Shown: positions 38,201 to 52,200 of the stretch, piece after piece
Layout of the letters: the number at the start of each line of letters is the position of its first letter
How positions within the stretch are numbered: the stretch's first letter is position 1
Made by a program: the position numbers and the translations under genes
NCBI GenBank assembly: GCA_014526335.1
Contig: JACTAT010000276.1
Location: 124,001 to 188,000, forward strand
Reading direction: 5' to 3'
Length of the DNA stretch: 64,000 nucleotides
Source of the DNA: Chrysaora quinquecirrha
Lineage: Eukaryota > Cnidaria > Scyphozoa > Semaeostomeae > Pelagiidae
The notes under the pieces: generated by a model
What the model saw: only the letters and a program-made list of their open reading frames with translations
Database searches by the model: none
Told to the model about the DNA's origin: nothing

Positions 38201-39106
38201 GTGTGTAAAGGACAGGTCATAAATTGTGTAATAGCCTTTTGTTGGAAGCAAGGTCTATAATGGTGCACATGGGTCTAAATATACCAAATTTCTCAGCATG
38301 GACTACCTGAAATGCTGGTTCCAGAGTTCATTGATCCATGTGGGTAGATAACTTGGGTGACCTTCTGGGGAATTTTTATCTTAACACTAAAGTTAGTAAA
38401 TAAACTTACTGAAAATTAAAACAATAGATCTTATAACATAGTTTTACTTCATACCTCTTCCATTAGAGCTATAAGAAGTCTTTTCATTTTCTTCTATCAT
38501 GCCCTAGAAAAAAATAATCATTATCTTAATAATTTTGTTCAACAAATGAAGAATGTGAAAGAAATATCTTTCAAAGTAGATAGTGTTCTTTTAACTTGCT
38601 TCAATAATAAATCAGAGCACTGTGTGTTTTGTTTTCCTAAAAAAATTTATCACACAATCGTTATTGTTGAAAAGACGTATAAAACTCACCATTTTGATAT
38701 CAATTCTTGGTCTCTTTCTTTCAACAAGAGTTAGCTTATCGTTGCATGTCATTTTCCCCCCTAAAGAGAAGAACAAAAGTATAACAATAGTTACTGATAA
38801 CACAAAATTCTATTCGATCGAATAATTAATAATTTTATGAAAAGTAATAACTGTTCCTTTGATTGACTGATAATTCCTTAACTGGTAGTGGCAAATTCAG
38901 CATTTTACTACCAATAAATTTAAAAAATGACTTTTTTAAAGTATGTTCGGATATACCGGTTTTCTCTAATAGTATATATGGAAATTTTAGGCCATTCGTA
39001 TAACAAAAATTCAAAGCACAGTATGTATTAAAAAGCACCTACTTGATAATTGAATCTTGCACTTTTCATCAATATCTGCTGTTCTCCTTCTTCGAACCCT
39101 GGACAT
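32245..39106 (-). CDS. FBXO11: FBXO11-like gene, right-arm partial copy (exons 1-6)
   Basis: Mirror of the left-arm 5' half. Exons in transcript order: 39043-39106, 38690-38760, 38455-38503, 35914-36070, 33168-33360, 32245-32365. All have the same length and phase as the left copy, with few substitutions (for example Glu to Lys at exon 2 and Ser to Gly at exon 3). It encodes the basic N-terminus, the F-box (exon 4) and the first beta-helix repeat, then stops because the contig ends in intron 6 about 230 bp before the N run. Nothing in the exons is broken, so the partial state reflects the contig edge rather than decay. Confidence 0.9.
32720..33100. mobile_element. Foldback element in FBXO11 intron 5, right arm
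   Basis: Mirror of 21075-21450. The two inverted ends carry ACATACTTAGAAACATTTTT and its inverse near 33030-33060. The interior shares GGCGGAATTTATACCCAGA with the half copy in NEK2 intron 3. Confidence 0.5.
36071..38454. other. FBXO11 intron 3, right arm
   Basis: Mirror of 14795-18058 without the hAT element, hence about 0.9 kb shorter. A C-run at 38092-38108 is longer than in the left arm. Confidence 0.4.
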
Positions 39107-41498
39107 TATGTATGGATGCTAGTAACTGGGTTTGTTTTGACAAGGTAACATCGTGGCTTTTGTGCAGGGTCTTTTATTTTGAACACCTGATCTTACAAAC
39201 GAGATCAAAACAAGATCATTTCTCAAATTTGAAAAAATTTTCATTGTTTTCAAGAGACCACAAGAACACATATCATTGACCAATCAGCGACGGATAAAAG
39301 CCGGTCGATTGTTGAAACAGCCAATCAAGATCCGTTGTTGATTGTATGGACTGACCTTGGAGGAGAACCTGCCGCGAGACAAAGAGAAGAAGATTCGACA
39401 ACACGAGTGCCTCGATTGCCTTTGTTCCTTTTCACGTGTCCTGCCATATGGGATTTGTCACATCTTTGATTGCTATAATTAGGTCCATTATCCTTGAACA
39501 ACTAAAAAGAACGTGTTTCCCAGAAATGAATGAGCAGCAACGAGCAACCAGGAAGTTTAGGTCACCCTACTGCCCCGAGAGGTGGCACGACCAAACTTGT
39601 GTTAGGGACGTGTCTGATTTGAAGCGTCGAAGAGAGGGACAATCCACTCGTTAAAATGTCTCTCGCTTCGAAAACAACGTCCTTCGCTCGCCGGACCCGT
39701 AGTCTGCACTTCGGCTAGTGTCTTACGCATCCGAATAAGATTTTGAAGCAAAACGCAAAAGCCCTCAATCGTACAAGTGATTTGGTCTTCGACCAAAGAA
39801 AAAAGCTTTTCCTATTCTCAATTCTCCATTCTGTACGCTGGATTAATAAATTTCCTAATTCAGTGAAAAGATAGCCCGGCCCAGTGGGGGAATGACTTGA
39901 CGAGCGTCTAAAGCAGGAAACATTTTCACCTAGCATTGCAACTGACAGCTGTTAACTCAAAAAAATGAATTTATTTGTTTTACAATTACTGCAATTGTCT
40001 TAGAGACTGTTAACTACAATTGTGAATTTTGTTGATTAGGTACATTAGCACACCTGTTTATGCCAGAAAAGAAACTACCGATCTACAGTATTGGGAAGAA
40101 ATATTACTTCAAAGGCAGTAAATCGAACATAGCATATACTGAAGACTGAAGTCATTATGAGTCGAAAGACTCGAGAGTTGTTTTCTTTATTGAATAATTC
40201 CGATGCTTTGGTACCTATACCTCTCTTTTTCTTGTCCTACCCTGACCTGTGCGGGAGCACGTGTCCCAGAAAATGTTTCATTTATAGGGCGTTTATTCTA
40301 GACGAACGCTTGAAGAAGTTGGGAGGTATATTCGAATCATTATGATGCCGAAATCGTGAAAGTAGATATGCTTCTTCCTACTGAACCTTTTCCAGTACTA
40401 CCCAAAATATTAATAGATCTTAATAATGTCGCTACCGATTTTGCCTTGGAGTTTACCTTATCCCAGTTGCGTACCGATCATCAGCACTTGGTTCCAGGGG
40501 CAGAAATCGATGGTTTTTGCGCGTTCAAAGTAAAATAAGTAGACAATATCGACCCCAGTAATAATGCAAATTTTGATAGGCGTGGAGTCTCTGGAGTCCT
40601 AACAATAAATTAATAAGGGGGGGGGCGCCAATTAGACACCAAAAAGTGTAGGGATGCGTCATCTACGTCATTGCTATGTGGTTCATGCAAAACATCATAT
40701 CGTCAATGCAATGCGAGCTCACTGTGGTGTGGTTGTTACTCGTCGCAGTGTGACCAGATCTAGCATAATATTATGCTTTTAGCATAATTTCACCCGAAAT
40801 TTGTTGTTTAGCATTAAATCTAGCATAATCTGAAATCTAGCATAATTTTGGCATAATTTTAACATTTGGCTGTTAATCGTTTTTTCATGTGTGTCTATTC
40901 GGTAATTTAGCTGTCTCTCATTATAAATCAGTGTCCCGCAGCAAGGCAATGATGATGACATTGTATTAACGATTCGTGCTTTCTATTATATTTGAAGTTT
41001 AATCGATTTTGTTTGTTAGTTTTCTAAATACTCATGTTCAGAAGTAAAATTTCAACAAATTTCCTCGTTTTTGTGTAATTATACGCATGCGCAAGCCTCT
41101 TTTTCGGTAACAACAGCCTCCGTTTGAAATCTAGCATAATTTTGGCAAATCTGGCATAATTTTAAAGCAGTTCTGGCATAATTACCAAATTCAAATCTGG
41201 TCACACTGACTCGTCGTGCTGCAATCTGCAATGAAGGAAGATTTAAGTGGCAGTGGAAGGGAAGCTTCGTGCACTATCTGGATAAAGAAAGATATTTGAA
41301 ATTTAAAGCGGGTTTCTGCTTGGAGATCAAATTCTAAGCGTAGCAATTTTCGAAGAAGCTAAGATTTACATCAAGTGCTAAAGTCACAGTGAAAGAAAGC
41401 AAAACAAAGCGTAGCATAGCACCTACTTTGACCGGCCTAAAACTGTAACTGATCTGCGTGCCTGTTGTCGTTGCGCATGCTGTTGCTGACAAACCGTA
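39107..41498. other. FBXO11-SMIM12 intergenic region, right arm
   Basis: Mirror of 12199-14140 with the 463-bp hAT MITE added. It holds the FBXO11 (-) and SMIM12 (+) promoters. Confidence 0.4.
40746..41208. mobile_element. hAT-type MITE, right arm only
   Basis: 463 bp with 14-bp inverted ends (CAGTGTGACCAGAT / ATCTGGTCACACTG) and the 8-bp target duplication ACTCGTCG at 40738-40745 and 41209-41216. The left arm has the single uninterrupted site (CGACGAGT at 12486-12493). Eight-base duplications and CAG-type ends are hAT hallmarks. The interior repeats TAGCATAAT/GGCATAATTTT. No transposase. Confidence 0.85.
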
Positions 41499-41771
41499 AT
41501 GTGGCCAGTGATTCTTGCTGGAGCAAGAGCATATGCTCCTTACATTGTTTTCCCTGCTGCATTAGTGGTAGGGTCCGTTGGCTACTTTATTGAATCTCGA
41601 CTGTCTAATCGAGAAACTGCTAAGATTCAAGCCCCAAGTACCTTGGAGGCAAGAGGTGACAGACTACTGGAAAACATTGAAGACGCATTGGAAGTAAAAA
41701 GTTTGAAAGAAAAGAAAGACATTCCTAGATCTGTATTGGATAGAAATTTGAAACCTGGAACATACAGTTGA
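41499..41771 (+). CDS. SMIM12: SMIM12-like small integral membrane protein, complete
   Basis: Single-exon 90-codon ORF. The start MWPV, the pattern RAYAPYIVFPAALVVGSVGYFIE and the tail with SLKEKK...SVLDRN match vertebrate SMIM12 (about 92 residues, recalled). One hydrophobic segment spans roughly residues 12-31, followed by a charged cytosolic-type tail. AATAAA at 41822-41827, 50 bp after the stop, is a good poly(A) signal. The molecular function of the family is not established. It lies between NEK2 and FBXO11, divergent from FBXO11. The start is supported by the conserved MWP in both arms. Confidence 0.85.
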   Translation: MWPVILAGARAYAPYIVFPAALVVGSVGYFIESRLSNRETAKIQAPSTLEARGDRLLENIEDALEVKSLKEKKDIPRSVLDRNLKPGTYS

Positions 41772-42111
41772 ATTAAATCTGTTTTCCCAGTGTGACTGTT
41801 AAGCACTGATTTGGCAGCCTGAATAAATTGGAATTGAAAGTTGGACGAAATATAAATTAAAGTAGTAGATGATAGAGAGACTGAATGTCAGTCAATATTT
41901 TAAAAATGCATTTGCACATGGATGCCTTATTTAATTAGGAAAGATTCTTTGTTGTGTAGCTCATCCCAAACTTTGTGACCAGTTGAGTCTGTAGGCAGGC
42001 TACCCAAATGTGACTCCAGCAATAATGATGAATATGTTCCTGATATACTCATGTAAAGGAATTGTTGAGTAATAGAAAACAAGGGAACATATATATCAGG
42101 GGGCATTTAGC

Positions 42112-42278
42112 TGGTGCTGTGGTGTCATGGTGTAATGCAGCTTTGTGGTGTCAGGACCTCAGTGTGGTCAGGGCTTGAGCCAAGCCTCCATAGCATCACA
42201 GCCAGGGTCAAAAACTTGATTAGTTAATCTACTACTGATATCCTAGTGACTGGTGCTAAAACACCATTTCACCTTCAT
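42112..42278 (+). repeat. tRNA-derived SINE downstream of SMIM12
   Basis: Full-length member of the family at 6050-6222 (GCTGTGGTGTCATGGTGTAAT... to ...CTAAAACACCATTTCACC). The box-B-like word has decayed to GGCTTGAGCC. In the left arm the matching copy is cut by the SMIM12 deletion. Confidence 0.65.
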
Positions 42279-43259
42279 TTAGCTCAAGTACAGTATATTC
42301 TATAATTGCATCTATAGTCCTTTGATGTTTAGTTTGTTGAAGAATCCTGACACTTCATTGTTGATGGTTAAATGCCCCCTTACACAGTTCTTGCATAAAA
42401 TCATAGAAAAAGGCATAAATCTTGCCGAGGTTGATTGCGCTGGTGGGGCCTGAGGTTACTGAGCGTTAAGGCTTAACAAGAATTATTTGCATGGATAAAC
42501 TATGAAATCATGAAAAAGAAGTATTAACAGAAGTTAAACAGTAACTGTACAAACAAAAACTAAACCAATAAAAACTGCACTGAATTTTTCAATTCAAAAT
42601 TTTTTTAACAATTCTCATAAGTAAAACATACTGATGATTCTTAATCGCATAAGCTATTTTCAGTATTGACCCTGAAATCAAGTAATTTTTATATTATCTA
42701 CAATAAAAAGTTATACACATCTTAATATTAGTCGTATCAATGGTTAATAATGACAATAAATTAAACAACCACTAATGTTTTTGAAAGTTTTTAATGCAAC
42801 AGCGAACTAGAAATGAATACGGATGCATTGTCCCTTTTGTCCTGATGAATATTTTTTGATGTTTTTATTTTGGAGGTCTTACTTTATTTTCAGAGTTCTA
42901 AGCCCATTTTCCTCTGACTGTTTACCTGTTTCTAGCATTGCATCACCATCTGAATGGATGTTATTAAGACTATTATGCTTGCCTATCATTATGAGGCAGA
43001 ATTGTGTTTATAAATTGAATTTTTCGCTTACATACATACAATGGATTGTCATTGTAATGGGAGCGAAAATTTGTCAAAATTTCTTATGTAGAATGTCACT
43101 GGACAGGCCAACATGAATGCTCTTTAAAAGTACCTTTATTTCTCTAAACTTGATAAAAAGCCATTCTAAGAACCATAATTTTCAACAATAATTAAATGTG
43201 AAATCTTCATTAAACATTAATCTAAGCAGCGTTATAAAACAACGAATGAACAACGGTGA
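42279..43259. other. Intergenic, SMIM12 to NEK2 3' end, right arm
   Basis: Mirror of 11000-11958. AT-rich, no gene recognised. Confidence 0.4.
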
Positions 43260-46200
43260 TCATTTTCTATCCATATAAACGTCACCAAACCTATTCCTAG
43301 CCGAGAAATTTTCTAATTTATTAAGAATATTACGATTTCCTTGGTTCAGATTGCGAGAAAATTCATTTGCAATGCCAATGTTACTTAATCTGTCTGTATC
43401 AGAGCATGCTCTCTTTCTCTCTTGTAACAAGTAATGGTAGTCATTTTCCTTTCCCAGAGCACGAACTTCACTTTGTTTCGGTCTTTTTGGATTCAGCGGT
43501 CTCTCGTACTGACGCCCATTTGCCCCTACTTCAAGCAGCAATTTCTCGACTCTGAAACAAGAAACAAGAAGAGATGTACTAATCTTCTGATAAAAGATTT
43601 AGGCAAATGTCTATGGTCGCATCAGGTCGCATTTGATTGGGAAAGGTTCGAGGTTTCTTCCCCTTTTCTCAGCTTTTCTTGGATCGATGGGTTCATCAAG
43701 CAACAACTCGACAAAAAGACCTTAGATTGGCTGTACCAATCGCTCAACCACGTAAATTAATATTAGTCTGCAATATTCACCCATATATCAATCCAATTAT
43801 TGAGCCTAGGTATACATTGGTGCATCAATGTGTGCATCCTTTTTTTGTCTACGTATGTGCCACTTGACTTACCCACCTACTGACGGTGCATGCCCAATTA
43901 GCCAATCTTGCCTCTATATGCCCATTAATCAATCATTCTATTCACCTATTGATCAACCCAATTACTGAACTAAGGTATACATTAGTGCATCAATTTGGGA
44001 ATCTTTGCTTTTGTCTACGTATGTGCCACTTGACTTATATATCTATTGATGCAAATAACTTTATTTCCATCAGTTTTTGCATCTGCATTTCCAATGAGCT
44101 AATCTTGTCTCAATAGATCCATCAATCAATCATTCTATTCACCCACTGATCATCCCAATAACAGAACTAATGTATACATTAGTGCATCAATTTGTGGATC
44201 TTTGCTTTTGTCTACGTATTTGCCACTTGAGTTACCCATCTATTGACGGAAAGAACTTTATTTCCATCAGTTTTTGCATCTGCATGTCCAATGAGCTAAT
44301 CTTGCCTCAATAGAGCCATCAATCAATCATTCTATTCACCCATTGATCAACCCAATTACTGAACCAAGGTATACATTAGTGCATCAATTTGTGGATCTTT
44401 GCTTTTGTCTACGTATGTGCCACTTGACTTACCCATCTATTGACGGAAAGAACTTTATTTCCATCAGTTTTTGCATCTGCATGTCCAATGAGCTAATCTT
44501 GTCTCAATAGATTCATCAATCAATCTTTCTATTCACCCACTGATCAACCCAATAACTGAACTAATGTATACATTAGTGCGTCAATTTGTGGATCTTTGCT
44601 TTTGTCTACGTATGTGCCACTTGACTTACCCATCTATTGACGGAAAGAACTTTATTTCCATCAGTTTTTGCATCTGCATTTCCAATGAGCTAATCTTGTC
44701 TCAATAGATCCATCAATCAATCATTCTATTCACCCACTGATCAACCCAATAACTGAACTAATGTATACATTAGTGCATCAATTTGTGGATCTTTGCTTTT
44801 GTCTACGTATGTGCCACTTGACTTACCCATCTATTGATGCAAATAACTTTATTTCCATCAGTTTTTGCATCTGCATCCAGTGAGCCAATCTTGCCTAACT
44901 AGATCCATCAATCAATCATTCTATTCACCCACTGATCAACCCAATAACTGAACTAATGTATACATTAGTGCATCAATTTGTGGATCTTTGCTTTTGTCTA
45001 CGTATGTGCCACTTGACTTACCCATCTATTGATGCAAATAACTTTATTTCCATCAGTTTTTGCATCTGCATTTCCAATGAGCTAATCTTGTCTCAATAGA
45101 TCCATCAATCAATCATTCTATTCACCCATTGATCAACCCAATTACTGAACCAAGGCATACATTAGTGCATCAATTTGTGGATCTTTGCTTTTGTCTACGT
45201 ATGTGCCACTTGACTTACCCATCTATTGATGCAAATAACTTTATTTCCATCAGTTTTTGCATCTGCATCCAGTGAGCCAATCTTGCCTAACTAGATCCAT
45301 CAATCAATCATTCTATTCACCCATTGATCAACCCAATTACTGAACCAAGGCATACATTAGTGCATCAATTTGTGGATCTTTGCTTTTGTCTACGTATGTG
45401 CCACTTGACTTACCCATCTATTGATGCAAATAACTTTATTTCCATCAGTTTTGCATCTGCATCCAGTGAGCCAATCTTGCCTAACTAGATCCATCAATCA
45501 ATCATTCTATTCACCCATTGATCAACCCAATTACTGAACCAAGGCATACATTAGTGCATCAATTTGTGGATCTTTGCTTTTGTCTACGTATGTGCCACTT
45601 GACTTACCCATCTATTGATGCAAATAACTTTATTTCCATCAGTTTTGCATCTGCATCCAGTGAGCCAATCTTGCCTAACTAGATCCATCAATCAATCATT
45701 CTATTCACCCATTGATCAACCCAATTACTGAACCAAGGCATACATTAGTGCATCAATTTGTGGATCTTTGCTTTTGTCTACGTATGTGCCACTTGACTTA
45801 CCCATCTATTGATGCAAATAACTTTATTTCCATCAGTTTTGCATCTGCATCCAGTGAGCCAATCTTGCCTCACTAGATCCATCAATCAATCATTCTATTC
45901 ACCCATTGATCAACCCAATTACTGAACCAAGGCATACATTAGTGCATCAATTTGTGGATCTTTGCTTTTGTCTACGTATGTGCCACTTGACTTACCCATC
46001 TATTGATGCAAATAACTTTATTTCCATCAGTTTTTGCATCTGCATCCAGTGAGCCAATCTTGCCTCACTAGATCCATCAATCAATCATTCTATTCACCCA
46101 TTGATCAACCCAATTACTGAACCAAGGCATACATTAGTGCATCAATTTGTGCATCTTTGCTTTTGTCTACGTATGTGCCACTTGACTTACCCATCTATTG

Positions 46201-49200
46201 ATGCAAATAACTTTATTTCCATCATTTTTTGCATCTGTACCTAATGAGCTAACATTGCATCTATAGACCCATCAATAAATTCTTCTGTTGCAAATTGGAA
46301 ACACATACAAATCGCAACCCAGGTGTCCATGCGACACCGTGCACTAACTTGTGCATCCGTTTTTCCATCTATATAACTATCGATCGGTTCATCCATCTGC
46401 TATTCCATTAGTTTATGCATCATCCATTAAGCTATTCTTGCATCCATAGATTCGTCAGCCAGCGTTCAACCCCCCATTTTTCATAGACTCATATGCAAAA
46501 ACGTATTACAGTGTTTGTATTCATGCATCCGTGTAGCTAGTTACTCATAAACCGTTTCATCAAACTATTGAATTGCAAATCTTCCCATCCATTCATGCAA
46601 CTATATATCCATACTCTGTCAATCCATCAACCTAACTCTCTATCAGTGACTCTCCATTCATCCATACATGCATGTCTTTGAAAATTGACCCTCTTTTCGG
46701 ACTGCTGCAAGGATCATGTATGCAAGCAATGTGAATTGATAATGGAGGCCAACGACATTGGCAGCTATTCAGTTGGCAAGAGTTTGTAACTCGGGCCCCA
46801 ACTCGTTTGTAACTCGGGCCTTGCTATTGCATGCCTGCATTTGGATGCGTACATGTGCGGCGTGTTGTTTTACTACTCTTTATTTAAGCTATCTCTTGAA
46901 AAAGCGTTATTTCATGTATCAGCATTTTTGCCATTGGTGTTCTACACTGGAGGTTCAGCAAATTTCCTTGCATTCTCGAAAGAATAGGCCGTAGTTTGAC
47001 AAGACAATACTGAGGACTTCCAGCAAACACCTGTATATTCTGAATCTTTATTAGGCTGAGAAATCGAAGAACAAGAGAGTACAGTCCCAAAGAAGTTCAT
47101 CTTAGGATAATCGAGAGACAACAATGGCTGCAACTTGGTGAATACTTAACGAATATACTTGGCTATGTATATTTGATTATTTTTAGTGAATGTAGCACCA
47201 TTATTCTTTTTCACAGTCATCCCTTGATTTTCTGGTTTCTGCCGGTGCAAGTCAACCGGTCTAAAGTTTAAAATGAAAAATAAAACCGAATGTCTTACCT
47301 TGCAAGCTTCTCCTCTGCTAATGCTTCCCTCTCGCCGAGTAGTCTTTCTCTTCCTGAAAGATACAAAGAGCAATCATACATCCTATCATGAAATGTAGAA
47401 AAGGACTATACTAGAGAAAATTACAAACTGGCACTGATCTTTCACCCTAGCAGGAAATTGTTTTATATTCAGTTATTCACGTCTGACACTTCGGTGCACA
47501 TATGAATATGATTACAAGGCCTTGCTGGTCACACTTTCTCTTGTGGAACATAATGTTTGACCGTCTGGTTACGTTATAGAATACTGCTTGTTAAACATTT
47601 TTTGAGTCCTTTCAAAAAAAAATTACCCGACCAATTCTTCTCCGCAAACAATGTCTTCAATGTGACCAAACGACCACACATTGCTTGGCAAGTAAACCTC
47701 AAATTTTTGCTTAATAATGCCTTATAGTTCGTTCAAGACATAAAATAATCATGATTATCAATAAACTTACGTTCAAGTTCCTTTTCTTTGTCTTGAAGAA
47801 GATTTTCTTTTGCTTTCAAGGCTTCTTCCTTTCTTCGTAGCTGAGATGTTCTGTAAAATGATAAATCAAAATAAATTAAAACTAAAGATTCATTCTTACA
47901 AGATGACCTTTGAAACACCAAATACAAGTCAGAACTAAACATTTTCAAATAAAGACACGCTGATAAGGTGAAGTTGCGATGGTGTTTAAGTGCCAGTCAC
48001 TAGGATCTCAGTAGTAGGTTAATTGATCGAGACCTCGACTGTGACTCTACCGTGGCTGGGCTTTAACCCTGACCACACTGAGCTTCTGACACCACGAGTT
48101 TGCTCGATTACACCGGACGCCACAGCAGGTGTTTTCCTCAAAAATTGCCAAGTTCCAAATGCACGCTTCCAGAAGTGTAACTAAGAAGGCTCAGGAATCA
48201 TGAGTCGTATTATTTATTACACAATTTTTCACAAGAACAACCTTTATAAACATAGGGCTGAAACTGGGGTTCAATGATTCTGCTATGTGGAAGACAACTT
48301 TAGGTAAATCAATACTACGTCTGGCACCAGTTTGACGCCTTGCTCTGAGACACATTTTAAACATGATTTCACGAAGGAAAAGGGTGATAAGGTGGTGAAA
48401 CAACAGTCCAAAAACAAAAAAACAGGCAATAAGGATACTGAATTTAGGGTTACCTTACAAAATACGTAAGTGCTTGACTACTAGTTGAAAAATGCTCCCT
48501 CTGACTAGGTTCAAGTAATGTCTCAGACAGATTTTTTCTTCATGTTGATAATCGTAATATTGCTACTTAATAGTTGTTTAAATGCTGAAACTAAGCTCTA
48601 GCTGTATGTATTGCGTAGAGGTAAGTCAGCCGGAGAACAACATCAGCGATTATATATTTAACAAAGAAATTGCGTTTGCATAGTAGAATATAGCTAACAT
48701 TGGTGTATCAAATAGCCAGGAGAAATGTAGTTAGTACCGTGATTCATGTATCTTCCATTAAGTAGTACAGAATCACCAGTTTTAAGACATGAGCCAGGAA
48801 TCACCAATGCTCGATCGAAAATGTTGTGACAAATATGCAACACGACACGAGCATAAAGAACAAAACATCAATAATACCACAAAAAATTCTGTACTAGCTA
48901 TATCTAACATCTGATTCGTCCATACAAATCATCAGAAACTTTCACTTGTCTGATAGATGTTTATCTCAACTTTCACGCATCAGATTTCCAGATTTGAGGC
49001 ATTCAAATAACACACGAATTTTAGCGTTGAATACTTCAATAATGGATTTACTTACGTAGGGTCAGCGTTACTAAATTTCCTTTCTTTAGTGGTGAATATA
49101 TTTGCATATTTTGATACAGAAGGATGCCTCAAGATGTCATCTATGCTTGGTCTGCAGTCATCCTGTAGAAAACAATTGGCATGTATAAACATATGTTTTT

Positions 49201-52200
49201 AGTAGTTGAAGCGTGCAGGAAGAGACCAGATTGGGACGTTGGATTGACCTGGCTAACTAGACAACATTGTCGCACGCCTTTTTTTGCTTCTTTTGTTCAT
49301 GATGTTTCACATAATTCCGAACCTGTGGTTAAACTTGTCGACTTTTTGGATGAAACAAATGCTACTAATGTTGTTGATCTGGTTCTAGCTTTCGTTCTAT
49401 AGCATAAAATAGAACTAACCAAAAACGCAAAACCGGCGTTTTTATTCTGTGGCATATCATCAATTCTCTTCTTCGTGCTCTATGATTCAACATAAGTAAA
49501 AGTACATTCCTCGCTCGTTCTTTATTACTTACAGTAGTTGCTTATCATATTTTTCTCTCAGCACTTCTACAATGCCTGCCAGAATTTGTTGGAACACCCA
49601 TCATATTTCCAGCCTTTTTCCCTGTGTTTACAATTGTAAGCACCAATCACGGACTAAATCCCCCCTCCCCCTGAAAACAATGTTGTTTTGTCATGTTGAA
49701 GGGTGCTGCTACGTGATTTCAATGTTCATGTGCACCTGAAAAATTTTATCATCATTAAACCAACATTGTTTGCAGAGGGGGAGGGGAGATGTTGCGTTGA
49801 ATAGGAAACTCAATCTGGCGTTCCAAGTATTCTGGCAGGCATTGTACCTCCGTTCTTTTTATATGAAACTGCTCTCATGATCTGAATTTTGACGAATCTT
49901 CTGAAATAATTGCTGGACATAGTCAGGGATAAAACCATGTTTTGGCAAGCAAAACGACAAGGGTTTAATTGAATTGTCGGTCGACAATGTGGCTAAACTA
50001 GAATACATTTGTGCGATAGATAAATGTCACAGAAAATTTTTAAACATGTTGAAATACAAGTGCAACAAGTTTTGAGCGACATTTGTCATGCGACACGGTG
50101 GCTAAACTACTGTAGAATACATTAGCACAACGTAGTAATTTTAAGTAATAACTTTTAGATATTGCGCTACAAAGTTGTCTAGTTTAATCAGGCTCTTAGT
50201 CTAGAAAAGCCAAACTCAAATGTGACCAACTGATGAAGGTTGATGCCTGATACGTTTAGTTTTAATAAATTCTTGGCTAACATAGTTAATTCATTTATTC
50301 TCAAAATTGCACCGTTGATATTGGCCTTTTATAAAATCAAAGGAACCTTAGAGGTATGTATAGAATAGATATTCAGGGTTCTTGCGACATTTTATTGCTA
50401 GCAGAATAGGCTATCAAAAAAATTCGATTTTGATTAGATTGGTTGATCTAATCCCCCCCTTGGGCTCTCTAGAATTCGCCACAGAATTTGGCTTCAAGCG
50501 TTGGTCCAATTGGGAATGGGAGTCCCATTCCCATAGCTCTAGAAGTGTTCGAAAGCGATAAAGGCTTGAAAACTAGATCATTCCTTAACAAATAAAACAT
50601 TTCTTCCAAATTGATTTCATTTTTTTTCGAAATCAAACTTGTTTTTTTTCCTTGCCATCTACGGAAGACACGATGAATATGTATGGTCTTTTGCTCGGTC
50701 CTAAAACAGCCTATTATAAAAGTAAAGAATTGAAAAAATTGTTGATAAATGTAATCAAGAATGTTTGTTTTACTTCTTTCCCCAGACAGACTACAATGGT
50801 ACACTCCGTGACCAAAAACACAAGATGATTTCAAAGAGCAAAAAAAACTTACAGAAACTTGTAACATCCACTTGATAAATTCACTGAGTTCATCTGAGAA
50901 ATGATTTGGTATTGGTTTGAATTTACCATCTCGAATCTTGACTGCTAAAGATCTTTGATCCATTGCAAGGAAAGGAGGATGCAAAGCACATAATTCATAC
51001 AATAAGCATCCTAATGACCAGATATCGGACTTTTCATTATATGACATCTTGCTTACTTGTTCCTGAAGAAAAATTAAGAAAATTATTTGTTAACTAAAGC
51101 TAGTCTTTAAAAACGGATGGATTTCTTGTCATTCAAACTTTTTTAAGCAATAGTAAGCAAATTCGTCATAGCCCCTTGAAACACTGTCCTTCAAACGACA
51201 CATGCAAAAACTGCAAGGATTTGCAGAAATCTAAGCGGCACTTTTGCGGACCATACTTTTTATCAGCCGAAAAATTTGCGATTTTCTTGCAAAACCAATC
51301 CGAAATGACGTCCTCAGGGTAACCGTTTTCAATAAAAATAGACCGTATTTTATCCGATTCCGGATCAAGCCGAGTTTTAGGGCAAATCATAAGTGCCTGA
51401 TGAACTAGAGTTTCATCGGGCACTTTATCCGATTTGTACATTTCGAGCCGCATCTGGGTATAAATTCCGCCTTAGTTCATTGTTTCAGTCTCTGTTTCTG
51501 ACGGTCAGATTCTAAAGAGTGTCAGACGAAAAAAGCTTTTAAGTATGCCCATAAATGTTTCCGCTGTTTATCGCAATTCTGAAGTTTTGTACTACTACTC
51601 AACTACTCAAGAACTATTGTATTGTCTTGTATTGTACTGTATTGTATTGTACCTATTGTATTTTACTGTATGTATTGTACTTTTTGTATCAAATTGTACT
51701 GTATCTGTTGTATTGTATCGTATTGTATTGAACTGTGCTCTACTGAGTGTGTTGCATTGTATTATATACCATTGTATTGTACTGGTTGTAATGTATTGTA
51801 TTGTATTGTATTGTACTGATTGTATTGAACTGTATCATTTATTTACAAATTAAAATCAGCTTTCCAGTATGTAGATAGAAAGCAAGATGTGAATGATGGA
51901 TAAAAAATAAAGATGCAATACCAAAACACTGATATGTTCCAAAACAAACTATAATGAAATTCCTCTGTAAGCAACTGATTATTTCAGATTAGTTTCTGGC
52001 ACAGAGCAACTTGTTACCTGTTTGCCTTTCCCATGGTTATCATTTGCAATTTATCAAACACTTAAGTAACGTTAATAAAATGGTGTTGATACTCACTGGT
52101 GACATATAGTAGGGTGTACCTACAAATGTTTTTGCAAAGCTTGTATCATGATTTAGAACTCTAGCAAGTCCAAAGTCGCCCAGTTTCACATTACCATCAG

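Noticed and set aside
50469..51047. 192-codon ORF as a distinct kinase gene
   Set aside because: It is NEK2 exon 4 reading on into the intron; the donor at 50852 matches the left copy.
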